64,000 nt of DNA. Origin: Psychrobacter sp. Ps6 (lineage in GTDB: Bacteria; Pseudomonadota; Gammaproteobacteria; Pseudomonadales; Moraxellaceae). This document shows, one piece after another, positions 40,931 to 49,566 of this stretch (positions are counted from its first letter, which is position 1; each line of letters starts with the position of its first letter). The notes under the pieces were generated by a model. That model was not told the origin of the DNA. It did no database searches and saw only the letters and a list, made by a program, of their open reading frames with translations. A program made the translations under genes and the position numbers. The DNA is taken from positions 248,001 to 312,000 of the forward strand of contig NZ_JADQAI010000004.1 in assembly GCF_022129235.1 (NCBI RefSeq), given 5' to 3'.

Positions 40931-42457
40931 TTAGAAGAACCCCATTTTTTTAGGATTGTATGAAACCAGCATGTTTTTGGTTTGTTGGTAATGATCGAGC
41001 ATCATCAGATGGTTTTCGCGTCCAATACCTGATTGCTTGTAGCCACCGAACGCTGCATGTGATGGATAAATATGATAGCAGTTGGTCCATACGCGGCCTG
41101 CTTGGATACCACGTCCGAAACGATACGCCTTGTGTACACTACGGGTCCATACACCAGCGCCTAGACCATACAAAGTATCATTGGCGATCTGCATGGCTTC
41201 ATCGTCGTCTTTAAAAGTAGTAACCGCGAGCACAGGTCCAAAGATTTCTTCTTGGAACACGCGCATATCATTGGTACCTTCAAAGATAGTTGGCTTAACG
41301 TAGTAGCCATCTGCTAGGTCGCCGTCATGTTTGGCTTGCTCGCCACCGACTAGGACTTTTGCGCCTTCTTTTTTACCGATATCAAGATAAGATAGAATTT
41401 TCTCTAGCTGATCTGAGCTGGCTTGCGCACCAATCATGGTATCCGTGTCTAATGGATTGCCCATTTTGATGGCTTCGACACGAGCGATACAGCGTTTGAT
41501 AAATTCATCATAGATGCTCTCATGTACCAGTGCCCGTGATGGACAGGTACAGACTTCGCCTTGGTTGAGCGCGAACATGACTAGACCTTCGACCGCTTTG
41601 TCCAAGAAATCATCGTCTTCGTCCATAACATCGGCAAAGAAGATGTTGGGGCTTTTGCCGCCAAGCTCTAGCGTCACTGGAATGATGTTTTCGCTCGCAT
41701 ACTGCATGATGAGGCGACCAGTCGTGGTCTCACCAGTGAAGGCGACTTTATTGATACGAGGGTTTGAGGCGAGTGGTTTACCTGCTTCGACCCCAAAGCC
41801 ATTGACGATGTTTAGCACGCCTTTAGGCAAGATATCAGCAATACCGATGGTCTCTAACATATATAGAACGGAAGCTGGGGTTTGCTCAGCAGGTTTCATG
41901 ACGATACAGTTACCCGCGGCTAGTGCAGGGGCAATCTTCCATACCGCCATTAGGATAGGAAAGTTCCATGGGATAATCTGACCCACGACGCCGAGCGGCT
42001 CATGAAAATGATAAGCAACCGTGTCTTCATCGATTTGGCTAATGCCGCCTTCCTGCGCACGAATGGCACTGGCAAAATAACGGAATTGATCGATAGCGAG
42101 TGGAATATCTGCCATCAAGGTTTCGCGCACAGGCTTACCGTTTTCATAGCATTCAGCAATGGCGATGGCTTCTAGGTTAGCTTCCATGCTATCTGCGATT
42201 TTTAATAACAAGTTAGCACGTTCAGCGACGCTGGTTTTGCCCCAAGCGTCCTTAGCAGCATGGGCGGCATCTAGGGCTTTTTCGATATCGGCTTCTTTTG
42301 AACGGGCAACTTGGCAAATAATCTTGCCATCGATGGGGCTTGGGTTGTCAAAGTACTCGCCATCGACAGGAGGAGTCCACTCACCATTAATAAAATTATC
42401 GTATTTTTCGCGGAATTGGACGGGACTGTTTTCAGTATTGGGATAAGCGTATAACAT
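40931..42457 (-). CDS. Aldehyde dehydrogenase (AldB/ExaC-type)
   Basis: This NAD(P)-dependent aldehyde dehydrogenase has 508 residues. Motifs are [40 protein letters not shown], the base Glu in [14 protein letters not shown], the catalytic Cys in [24 protein letters not shown] and the C-terminal [16 protein letters not shown]. The opening ([19 protein letters not shown]) and CTCPSR are typical of the AldB/ExaC group that oxidises acetaldehyde and similar short aldehydes. With the DUF779 and GMC genes it forms an alcohol-to-acid pathway. The upstream gap of 325 bases holds its promoter. Confidence 0.93.
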   Translation of the reverse strand: MLYAYPNTENSPVQFREKYDNFINGEWTPPVDGEYFDNPSPIDGKIICQVARSKEADIEKALDAAHAAKDAWGKTSVAERANLLLKIADSMEANLEAIAIAECYENGKPVRETLMADIPLAIDQFRYFASAIRAQEGGISQIDEDTVAYHFHEPLGVVGQIIPWNFPILMAVWKIAPALAAGNCIVMKPAEQTPASVLYMLETIGIADILPKGVLNIVNGFGVEAGKPLASNPRINKVAFTGETTTGRLIMQYASENIIPVTLELGGKSPNIFFADVMDEDDDFLDKAVEGLVMFALNQGEVCTCPSRALVHESIYDEFIKRCIARVEAIKMGNPLDTDTMIGAQASSDQLEKILSYLDIGKKEGAKVLVGGEQAKHDGDLADGYYVKPTIFEGTNDMRVFQEEIFGPVLAVTTFKDDDEAMQIANDTLYGLGAGVWTRSVHKAYRFGRGIQAGRVWTNCYHIYPSHAAFGGYKQSGIGRENHLMMLDHYQQTKNMLVSYNPKKMGFF

Positions 42458-42782
42458 TAACCACTCCTTGTTGTGTATGATGATTATTTAAAATATGACT
42501 ATTTATAGACAGCCATTTAAAAATGAATCCTTGGTCTTCCTGAACCAATTATTCCTCTATCGTACTGAGCTTTTAGGCAGAACGATAATGATTTTTTATA
42601 ATGATATATTTTGTATCACATAACTTTAAGTTATATAGTGTGGGTCAGTTAAAATGGTCCGCAAAGTGAGTGCAGCTGTTATAATTGTGGGCATCTACTT
42701 TGGCTTACTGTGGTTATTGCCTTAATCACGGTGGCTTTCTTTTTTATACTATTTTTTTCATAATATTGGTTGGTTTGGATCT
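42458..42782. other. Divergent gap upstream of aldehyde dehydrogenase and the Pif1-like gene
   Basis: About 325 bases. One short frame, 42654-42725, would encode a 23-residue hydrophobic peptide beginning MVRKVSAAVIIVG, but its ribosome site is weak. Otherwise I see only AT-rich promoter-like DNA. Confidence 0.4.
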
Positions 42783-44729
42783 ATGCGTCAATCTTCTGCT
42801 CTTGATATCTTAAAAACAGGTCAAAACGTCTTTTTGACTGGCTCGGCAGGCTCAGGTAAGACTTATACCCTCAATCAATACATCGATTATCTACGCGCTC
42901 GCCGTGTGCCAGTGGCGGTGACGGCCAGTACTGGTATTGCCGCCACGCATATGAATGGCACGACCATTCATAGTTGGTCAGGCATCGGTATCAAAGATGA
43001 GCTGAGCGACCGAGATTTGACTAATTTGTCACGCAAACAGTTCTTGGCAGACAGATTAAAAGACACAGCGGTACTGGTCATCGATGAGATATCAATGCTA
43101 CATGCCAAGCAGCTCAATTTGGTCAATCAAGTACTCAAGCATATTCGCAAAAACGACAAAGCCTTTGGCGGCATCCAAGTCGTCGTCGCAGGAGATTTTT
43201 TTCAGTTACCGCCGATTGGTAGTAAAGGGGAGACCAATCGTGAAAAGTTCGCCTTTATGTCTGAGGCGTGGCTCGATGCCAAGTTCCATATTTGCTATTT
43301 ATCAGAGCAGCATAGACAAGTCAGTGAAGCGGCAAATGGCGGGCTTGATTTGGATGATATTCTCAACCAAATCCGTCGTCAGGAAGTGACGTTTGAGGCG
43401 ATTGCCGCCTTAGAGAATACGTACGATCAAAGCGTCGATATCAAACGCACTCGTCTCTATACGCACAATCTCAATGTCAATAAAATCAATGACAAAGAGT
43501 TGGCACTGTTAGACGGTGAGATGATGCGCTTTGAGGCGACCACCTCTGGTGACAGTAAGCTGGTTGAGACCTTAAAAAAGACCGTACGTACCCAAGACGA
43601 GCTGATTCTCAAAGTGGGTGCAAAGGTGATGTTTATCAAAAACAATGCCGAGCTTGGGGTGTCTAACGGGACGATGGGTGAGCTGATTGGGTTTGCTGCG
43701 GTCAAGCTAGATGACAGTAAAGACAGTAGTGATGCGTTAATTAAAGATGATACCAGTAGTGACAGTGAAGATACTGATGAAGCGACTGATAAAAAGACGA
43801 TCAAAGACAAAAAAAGCGCTGCCAAAAAAGAAGCTGAGCAATCAAAAGCAAAAAAACCAACGACACAAAAAATGCCTGTGGTCAGGCTGAACTCAGGACG
43901 TGAAGTCATCGCTGAGCCTGAAGAATGGATTATCGAAGATGAAGCGGGTGAGGTGCTGGCAAGTTACCTACAAGTGCCGCTCTGTCTAGCATGGGCGATT
44001 ACGATTCATAAATCGCAAGGCATGACCCTTGACGCCGCTGAAATCGACTTGTCGCGTACCTTTGAGTTGGGACAAGGCTACGTGGCGTTATCACGCCTCA
44101 AATCATTGGCAGGATTGCAGCTGCTAGGTATGAATGACATGAGCTTGCAACTAGATCCGCTGGCACGCGGCGCAGACAAGCGCTTTTTGGTACTGTCTGA
44201 CGAAGCAGACGCCAACTATGCCATGCTCGATGAAGAAAGCATGCAGCAGGCCCACGAGAAGTTTGTCTTAAAGTCAGGCGGTACACTGAGTAAATCTGTG
44301 ATTGATGCCTATGCCGCGCTGCAAAAAAAGCGCCGCGAGCAGCAGCAAGCGCAAATCGATAAAAAACAAAAACTAGGCAATCAAGTCTCTGACAAATCAG
44401 AAAGTACCTTGCGTGCGACTAGAGTATTATTGGAAGAGAGTTTGACCATCGCGGAGATATCACAAGCCCGTCAGTTGTCACAGTCCACCATCATGCGCCA
44501 TATTGGTGAGCTAAAATCGCAAGATCCAAGCCTCGCCTGCGATCATCTACGTCCAGAGGATGAAGTGATGACCGCGGTTGGTAATGCTTATGTCGCTATC
44601 AAAGTCGCGAACAATCCGAACGATTTTAATGATGATGGTAGTATCAAACTGCGTCCGATATTTGATCATCTCAAACAAAGCATCGATTACAACACCATTC
44701 GTTTGGCATTGATTTTTATCACGCCGTAA
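42783..44729 (+). CDS. Pif1-like superfamily 1 DNA helicase with C-terminal HTH
   Basis: The 648-residue protein has Pif1/RecD-type SF1B helicase motifs: motif I FLTGSAGSGKTYTL (about 17-30), Ia TASTGIAATHMNGTTIHSW, II VLVIDEISML (near 98-107), III VVVAGDFFQLPPIG, then a C-terminal block with LCLAWAITIHKSQGMTLD and GQGYVALSRLKSLAGLQL. Pif1 relatives unwind DNA 5' to 3'. Within the helicase core, about residues 318-372, there is a highly charged insert (DSSDALIKDDTSSDSEDTD, then KDKKSAAKKEAEQSKAKK) that would be a flexible loop. After residue 540 a helicase-associated HTH region (TIAEISQARQLSQSTIMRH) is present. Located alone; the role may be replication or repair. Confidence 0.9.
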   Translation: MRQSSALDILKTGQNVFLTGSAGSGKTYTLNQYIDYLRARRVPVAVTASTGIAATHMNGTTIHSWSGIGIKDELSDRDLTNLSRKQFLADRLKDTAVLVIDEISMLHAKQLNLVNQVLKHIRKNDKAFGGIQVVVAGDFFQLPPIGSKGETNREKFAFMSEAWLDAKFHICYLSEQHRQVSEAANGGLDLDDILNQIRRQEVTFEAIAALENTYDQSVDIKRTRLYTHNLNVNKINDKELALLDGEMMRFEATTSGDSKLVETLKKTVRTQDELILKVGAKVMFIKNNAELGVSNGTMGELIGFAAVKLDDSKDSSDALIKDDTSSDSEDTDEATDKKTIKDKKSAAKKEAEQSKAKKPTTQKMPVVRLNSGREVIAEPEEWIIEDEAGEVLASYLQVPLCLAWAITIHKSQGMTLDAAEIDLSRTFELGQGYVALSRLKSLAGLQLLGMNDMSLQLDPLARGADKRFLVLSDEADANYAMLDEESMQQAHEKFVLKSGGTLSKSVIDAYAALQKKRREQQQAQIDKKQKLGNQVSDKSESTLRATRVLLEESLTIAEISQARQLSQSTIMRHIGELKSQDPSLACDHLRPEDEVMTAVGNAYVAIKVANNPNDFNDDGSIKLRPIFDHLKQSIDYNTIRLALIFITP

Positions 44730-44730
44730 T

Positions 44731-44812
44731 TTTTTATGACATGATAGTTTTTTATGACATGATAGTTTTTTATGACATGATAGTTTGTTATGACATGATA
44801 GATTTTTATGAC
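44731..44812 (+). repeat. 18-bp tandem repeat, four and a half copies
   Basis: TATGACATGATAG recurs at 44735, 44753, 44771 and 44789 with an exact 18-bp period, joined by T-rich spacers. A fifth partial copy (TATGAC) starts at 44807. It begins right after the stop of the Pif1-like gene. Confidence 0.92.
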
Positions 44813-44910
44813 TCTGTAGGTTTTTTGAAAAACCAGTATTAAACCAACTATTAGAGCGTGTCTAAAGCGACAACGCTCATTCTTTATATCCCTTTATAGC
44901 GATATCTTTT

Positions 44911-46059
44911 ATGCCTGATTTTTCTAGCGCCACCTACCAGTTGACCTCTGACCCGATAGCGGCGACGTATCGTACTACTGGTGAACACTCACAGCCACTG
45001 AGAGTCGCTATCAATGGCTTTGGTCGTATAGGGCGCAATGTTCTGCGAGCCTTGCTAGAGCGCTTTGAGGTGTTAGGACGTGCCATTCATGTGGTCGCCA
45101 TCAATGATTTGGCGCCAGCAGATATTTTGTTGCATTTATTAAAGTTCGATAGCACGCATGGTCGCCTGAGTCGGTTGGGCGTCAATGCTGAGATTGTAGA
45201 CAGTGGAGCAGATAAGGATAGTAGAACTCAGCTCTGTCTGACCAAAAATAATCTGACCTATTGTATTAATATGCTCTCAGAGCCCAATCCACAAAACTTA
45301 CCTTGGCAGTCGCTGAATGTCGATGTGGTATTAGAGTGTACGGGGCATTTTCGCTCGTATGAGCAAGCCACTCTACATATTGAAGCTGGCGCACAGCAAG
45401 TAATCATTGGTGCCGCGCCATTCGATGACGTGGACGCTTGTATCGTCATGGGTGTGAATACTGATGCACTCACGCTTGATCTACCGATTATCTCCAGTGT
45501 CTCTTGTACCACGCAGGCATTGGTGCCGCTGATTGATACACTTGATAAAGCATTTGGTGTGAAATCTGCCATGATGACGGAGATTCATGCGGTCACCGCT
45601 GACCAAACTGTGCTTGATCAGGCGCATCGAGACCCAAGACGGGCGCGTGCTTCTGGCTATAATATTATCCCTACGACCTCTAGTAGTATCGCTGCAACAG
45701 AGCGTGTCCTACCAGCGATGGTGGGCAAGATAAATGGGCATTCGATACGCGTGCCCACCATTGATGTGGCAGCGATTGATGTTACTTTTGTATTTGATAC
45801 GCCAGACGTCAGTGTCGAGGCTATCCGTGATGTACTCAAATCTGCCAGTCAGGCGCACCTACATGACATCATGGCCTATACCGATGAGCCTTTGGTCTCT
45901 AGTGATTTTATCCATCAGACTGAGTCGCTTATCATTGATGGTCAGCAGCTGATGCAAGTAGGCGAGCAGTACAAGGTTTTTGCTTGGTATGATAACGAAT
46001 GGGGGTATGCCAACAGGCTACTCGATATGTGCTTACATCTGGCGTACAGCAAGCGATAA
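44911..46059 (+). CDS. Glyceraldehyde-3-phosphate / erythrose-4-phosphate dehydrogenase family
   Basis: This NAD(P)-dependent sugar-phosphate dehydrogenase has 382 residues, longer than the usual 330-340 because of a polar N-terminal extension of about 28 residues. LRVAINGFGRIGRNVLRALL is the Rossmann motif, and KFDSTHGRL, SVSCTTQALVPLIDTLDKAF (catalytic Cys199), TEIHAVTADQTVLDQAHRDP and YDNEWGYANRLLDM follow. DPRRARASGYNIIP resembles E. coli Epd as much as GapA, so a role in making 4-phosphoerythronate for pyridoxal phosphate is possible. The residue after CTT is Gln, while nearly all family members have Asn there. The substrate is left open. Confidence 0.8.
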   Translation: MPDFSSATYQLTSDPIAATYRTTGEHSQPLRVAINGFGRIGRNVLRALLERFEVLGRAIHVVAINDLAPADILLHLLKFDSTHGRLSRLGVNAEIVDSGADKDSRTQLCLTKNNLTYCINMLSEPNPQNLPWQSLNVDVVLECTGHFRSYEQATLHIEAGAQQVIIGAAPFDDVDACIVMGVNTDALTLDLPIISSVSCTTQALVPLIDTLDKAFGVKSAMMTEIHAVTADQTVLDQAHRDPRRARASGYNIIPTTSSSIAATERVLPAMVGKINGHSIRVPTIDVAAIDVTFVFDTPDVSVEAIRDVLKSASQAHLHDIMAYTDEPLVSSDFIHQTESLIIDGQQLMQVGEQYKVFAWYDNEWGYANRLLDMCLHLAYSKR

Positions 46060-46150
46060 TGCACAATTTAGAAGTATTTTAAAATTAATTGAGTTTTTTT
46101 AATTTAGGGGCTTGCATTATAAAATGATATCTATATAATGATGCACCAAT

Positions 46151-46241
46151 GGAGACGTGGCAGAGCGGTTGAATGCACCGGTCTTGAAAACCGACAAGGG
46201 TTAATAGCCCTTCGAGAGTTCGAATCTCTCCGTCTCCGCCA
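46151..46241 (+). tRNA. tRNA-Ser (anticodon UGA)
   Basis: The 91-nt class II tRNA has acceptor stem GGAGACG with CGTCTCC, the anticodon loop CTTGAAA (UGA), a long variable arm (CAAGGGTTAATAGCCCTT) and T arm GAGAGTTCGAATCTCTC. The 3' CCA is encoded at 46239-46241. Confidence 0.97.
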
Positions 46242-46247
46242 AATTCG

Positions 46248-46284
46248 AAAAAGCCCCAATCAGCAATGATTGGGGCTTTTTTTA
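46248..46284 (+). terminator. Terminator after tRNA-Ser
   Basis: AAGCCCCAATCA at 46251-46262 pairs perfectly with TGATTGGGGCTT at 46267-46278, followed by a T-run. It also faces the end of the lipoprotein gene read from the right. Confidence 0.9.
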
Positions 46285-46353
46285 TGGGTCTGTTATATAT
46301 AAAAAAAGATTGAATCACATGCTCTGCAAAATTTTAAATAGTACGTTGTACGG

Positions 46354-47085
46354 CTATTTTGCCAGTGAGCTGCCAAACTCAACAGTCTGATCATCTGCTA
46401 ATATAAGTGTGCCTTCCTCAATCTCGATTGTCATGCCGTTGGGGTTTTTGATTGCACGCATGACATTGATGTCCTCAATACTACTCTCGATAATGATTTT
46501 GCCAGATTGTTCTGGCTCGATAGCTGGATCGAATTGTATCAAGGGAACATTGAAGCTTTTACCTTGCGTAAGATTAGCATCTTTCATGCTCAGCACGCCT
46601 TTGAAGCTCTGTATAGCGACATCGCCATGATTAGATAGCATGAACTGCATTTTGACTTGGTTTAAGCTATCGCTGTCACTGGTCTTAATTGGTAGTAGGG
46701 CGACAGGGTATTTCTGTGCTGTCGCATTTGCCGCCTGACCAGTCACAACGGGGCTCTTCTTGCCCGTTGGATTATTGGGATGCAAACGCTCGTACTCACG
46801 TTGCTGTATAAGTGCTTGCTTAATCGTAGTACGCGGCATGGCGCCTGATTCATAAGCCTCGCTGAGTTTCATCCGCAGCATATATCGGCTCAGCACTTGC
46901 TGATCAGCCGCAGGTAATTGCTCAAAGGTTTGCCCTAGCTTTTTTTGCCACTGGTCAGAATCAGTCGGTATGGTTGTTTTGCTGGGGTCCGTTTGTGGTG
47001 ATGAGCAGCCAGGTGCAATCGCTAGCATCGCCACCGTTATGCTCAAACACAAAGTTTTATTAAAACGATTTTGTAAACTCATCAT
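46354..47085 (-). CDS. Putative lipoprotein of unknown function
   Basis: This is a 243-residue protein I do not recognise. It has a signal peptide ending in an atypical lipobox (AIAPGC, Cys27, with Pro at -2). A helical segment at about 45-110 (QWQKKLGQTFEQLPAADQQV, then ALIQQREYERLHPNNP) leads to a beta-rich C-terminal domain of about 120 residues (YPVALLPIKTSDSD, VAIQSFKGVLSMKD, GKIIIESSIEDINVMRAI). The second part looks like a small immunoglobulin-like fold of the kind found in envelope proteins, but this is only a guess. GGAGG lies before two consecutive ATGs, so expression is likely good. It stands alone between tRNA-Ser and a ribbon-helix-helix gene. Confidence 0.75.
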   Translation of the reverse strand: MMSLQNRFNKTLCLSITVAMLAIAPGCSSPQTDPSKTTIPTDSDQWQKKLGQTFEQLPAADQQVLSRYMLRMKLSEAYESGAMPRTTIKQALIQQREYERLHPNNPTGKKSPVVTGQAANATAQKYPVALLPIKTSDSDSLNQVKMQFMLSNHGDVAIQSFKGVLSMKDANLTQGKSFNVPLIQFDPAIEPEQSGKIIIESSIEDINVMRAIKNPNGMTIEIEEGTLILADDQTVEFGSSLAK

Positions 47086-47313
47086 CGTACACCTCCTTAT
47101 ACATTTTTATTATGATAAAACCTGACGAACAATCGCGACTGTTATTCTTAATATACCTCGTTTAAGGAGAGGTTTTGTTTAATTATGGCTAACTACCGTA
47201 GCAAACTGACGATAGTGTCAAAAAATCAGTGCTGTGAAGTATGAAAAGAATGTATAACGGTTAAAAGTTTTAATAAAGCTTTACTCTGGATAATAGCTCT
47301 GGATAACAGCCAC

Positions 47314-47356
47314 AAAAAAAGACCAAGCTTGCGTTAGCAAACTTGGTCTTTTTTAT
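47314..47356. terminator. Bidirectional terminator after the ribbon-helix-helix gene
   Basis: AAGACCAAGCTTGC pairs with GCAAACTTGGTCTT (one mismatch), flanked by A and T runs. It ends the minus-strand gene that stops at 47423. Confidence 0.85.
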
Positions 47357-47422
47357 AAAAGTCGTTATCGGCTACTATCTGACCTCATAGTGACTTCTAG
47401 TTTGTCATTTCAACATTGGTTA

Positions 47423-47752
47423 TTAATCGTTGTCTTGCAACTCAGATAAAGAGTGAGAGATATTGTTGTTGTGCGTTACTACGATTGCTTCATCGATAAT
47501 ACGCTGACTGACGCCGCGCTTGCGTAGCGTTTCGATAAATACCTCGTCATGAGCGAGCGTGTAATCTTGATGGTCACGATCTAAGCCTTGACGAATATAA
47601 AGGCGAATAAGACCTTGAATGCGTTTAAAGCCTAATTCTGACGTTGTCGCTTCCAATAGGCCAATCATTTCTTCAGACAAACGAATGCTGATCGGGCGCA
47701 TGATTTTTTGCGGATGATCAGAAAACTTATTTTTTACACGTACAGGTATCAT
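47423..47752 (-). CDS. Ribbon-helix-helix (CopG/Arc-like) protein
   Basis: The 109-residue protein has an RHH DNA-binding fold at about residues 18-56. The ribbon is MRPISIRLSEEM, the first helix is GLLEATTSELGFKR, and the second is IQGLIRLYIRQGLDR. The remaining half is helical and ends in an acidic tail. RHH proteins bind DNA as dimers and often autoregulate toxin-antitoxin pairs, but no toxin-sized gene overlaps or adjoins it here. It is more likely a lone regulator. The ribosome site is weak; ATG at 47701 (MRPISIRL) is a possible alternative start. Confidence 0.7.
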   Translation of the reverse strand: MIPVRVKNKFSDHPQKIMRPISIRLSEEMIGLLEATTSELGFKRIQGLIRLYIRQGLDRDHQDYTLAHDEVFIETLRKRGVSQRIIDEAIVVTHNNNISHSLSELQDND

Positions 47753-47901
47753 AATAAACCATTATTTTTAGTGAGTAGGAGTAAAACACTCAAACAAAAA
47801 CGAACCCAATCAGAACTCATCTTACCATACAACAAAAATGCCTAAAAGAACACAGCCGCCATGCGAATATTATTATAGACAAATGCAAAAACGGCAACAA
47901 T

Positions 47902-47937
47902 AAAAAAACCTTCATCAAATAGTGATGAAGGTTTTTA
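47902..47937. terminator. Terminator after tRNA-Asn
   Basis: AAAAACCTTCATCA pairs with TGATGAAGGTTTTT over a 6-base loop. It lies just beyond the tRNA-Asn 3' end and has T-runs on both strands. Confidence 0.9.
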
Positions 47938-47942
47938 GTATA

Positions 47943-48018
47943 TGGCTCTCCAACCTGGGCTCGAACCAGGGACACACGGATTAACAGTCCGTTGCTCTAC
48001 CAACTGAGCTATTGGAGA
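47943..48018 (-). tRNA. tRNA-Asn (anticodon GUU)
   Basis: The minus strand gives a 76-nt cloverleaf with acceptor stem TCTCCAA and TTGGAGA, D arm TAGCTCAGTTGGTAGAGCA, anticodon loop CTGTTAA and T arm CCTGGTTCGAGCCCAGG. CCA is encoded at 47943-47945. Confidence 0.97.
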
Positions 48019-48512
48019 ATAAGCTGTCATAACGGCAAGTGTTTCAAGCTTTATAAAGCAGTAGTTACTTGGCTTGTTTGCGTTATGTGGGGCACATTTT
48101 AGCCAAGTCATCAAAGGCTGTCAACCATATTATTCGATTAATTATAAATATTGTCGCAATTATTAAAAATAGGCGTTTATCCCTTGCTAGATAGGGCATT
48201 TCAGCACCTTTATTCACCCAAGAATAATGCAAGGTTACTGATTTGCTCTAATCGCTACCTACATTTATAGAAAACATCAGACTTTAAAAAGCATAATTGG
48301 TGCAATGTTGACACGATTACTAACCTAACCGGATAGAACTAACTATAAATGTAGCAATATCTTGCTATTAAGAAGACCGTTATACCTTTTGACACAATAT
48401 AGACGCAGGACAGCCCTTCACATTGCTAGAATATTGCTATAAAATACCTACCATATGGTTTCTTTGCTATACTTTAATTAGCAAATGCTTGGATAAAGGT
48501 GGTGTGCTAACA
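48019..48512. promoter_or_regulatory. Promoter region of the SMR-TetR pair
   Basis: About 494 bases of AT-rich DNA with no supported gene. Near its right end a -10-like TATAAAAT (48438-48445) is followed by a perfect 10-bp palindrome ACCATATGGT at 48450-48459, some 54 bases before the SMR ATG. The position would suit autoregulation by the TetR-family gene downstream. Confidence 0.5.
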
Positions 48513-48857
48513 ATGAGTCCTACGACAATTGCTTACGGTTATCTGACGATCGCTATTGTATGCGAGGTGATTGGCACGACTTTTTTAGTAAAGTCAGAGC
48601 AGTTTACCCGTTTGGGGCCGACGCTGATGATGGGTGCGCTTTACGCGTTCTCATTTTACTTATTGGCACAGACACTTAAGGTGATACCGCTAGGCATCGC
48701 TTATGCGCTGTGGGGCGGATTGGGCATTGTGCTGACATCGCTCGCAGGTTTAGTGCTATTCAAGCAAAACCTAGACACGGCAGCAGTGGTTGGCATCGCT
48801 ATGATCGTCGGCGGTGTTGTTGTGATGAACTTATTGTCTAACTCTGTGGTGCATTAA
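48513..48857 (+). CDS. Small multidrug resistance (SMR) transporter
   Basis: SMR proteins are four-helix antiporters that export quaternary cations in exchange for protons. From the ATG at 48513 (AAAGGTGG upstream) the protein has 114 residues. The essential Glu is in the first helix (IAIVCEVIGTTFLV), ALYAFSFYLLAQTLKVIPLG follows, and AYALWGGLGIVLTSLAG is the third helix with the family Trp. The frame is open for 30 more codons upstream, but they do not fit the family. It lies 1 base before the TetR gene. EmrE-type members can also export betaine and choline, which fits the neighbouring bet genes, although a role in biocide export is equally possible. Confidence 0.92.
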   Translation: MSPTTIAYGYLTIAIVCEVIGTTFLVKSEQFTRLGPTLMMGALYAFSFYLLAQTLKVIPLGIAYALWGGLGIVLTSLAGLVLFKQNLDTAAVVGIAMIVGGVVVMNLLSNSVVH

Positions 48858-48858
48858 T

Positions 48859-49449
48859 ATGAATATAGAAGTGGAAAATGCTCATAAGCGTAAAAAACAA
48901 CCAGAAGTAGTTCGCCGTGCCTTACTTGATCAGGCAGCACGAATAACGCTTGAGCAAGGACTGACGAAGGTAACGTTTCAGGCGGTCGCTGATGCCGTAG
49001 GCGTGACAAAGGGCGGCGTGATGCATCATTTCGCAACCAAAAACGCCCTTGTGCTTGAAGTGTTTAATGATGCAATGGCGAAATTTGAGGCAGAAGTAAA
49101 TGCCGCCATGGCCAGTGACCCTGTAAGTTATGGCTCTTTTACCCGTGCCTATATAGATGCCACCATTAGCTTGGGCGAAAAAGCGCAAGCTGAATACGAT
49201 AATCAAGCAACATTATATGTATTGATGTTAGGCGATAGCGAGCTACGTGAGTTGTGGGCCAAATGGGCCAATGCTCAATTAAAGAAACACGCAGCTACTG
49301 ACGATACTGAAACACTAAGTATGGTTCGTCTGACGGCTGATGGGATTTGGCTCTCGGACTTTTCAGGCATTCACATAGCGGATAAGCAGTCATTACATGA
49401 TCGGTTGATAAAAATGACGCACCGCGATTTTGATACAAGTTCGGATTAG
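48859..49449 (+). CDS. TetR-family transcriptional regulator
   Basis: The 196-residue protein has an N-terminal TetR helix-turn-helix: RRALLDQAARITLEQGLTKV, then TFQAVADAVGVTKGGVMHHF (about residues 39-59) and ATKNALVLEVF. The C-terminal domain is helical and ligand-binding. Typical BetI wording is not seen, so I do not call it betI. Its ATG follows the SMR stop by 1 base, which makes the SMR gene its first likely target. The gap to betB is about 117 bases, so it may also act on the choline genes. The ligand could be a quaternary amine. Confidence 0.88.
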   Translation: MNIEVENAHKRKKQPEVVRRALLDQAARITLEQGLTKVTFQAVADAVGVTKGGVMHHFATKNALVLEVFNDAMAKFEAEVNAAMASDPVSYGSFTRAYIDATISLGEKAQAEYDNQATLYVLMLGDSELRELWAKWANAQLKKHAATDDTETLSMVRLTADGIWLSDFSGIHIADKQSLHDRLIKMTHRDFDTSSD

Positions 49450-49566
49450 TAAACATTTAGCCAATGAAAAGCTACGAAAACTATATTCACAAAATTAAAT
49501 AATGACGACATTATATGGTAAGAGCCTTTATATGGCGGCTTTTATCCATCGTCTTAAGGAGAATTT

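Noticed and set aside
41514-41981. 155-residue plus-strand frame within the aldehyde dehydrogenase
   Set aside because: Its product is rich in Ser, Pro and Thr, as expected of an antisense reading of a conserved gene; no ribosome site.
47423-47752. RHH gene as an antitoxin
   Set aside because: No overlapping or adjacent toxin-sized gene exists on either side; a lone regulator is the simpler reading.
47943-48018. tRNA-Asn as an integration site for a genomic island
   Set aside because: No integrase gene and no repeated 3' tRNA end were found nearby.
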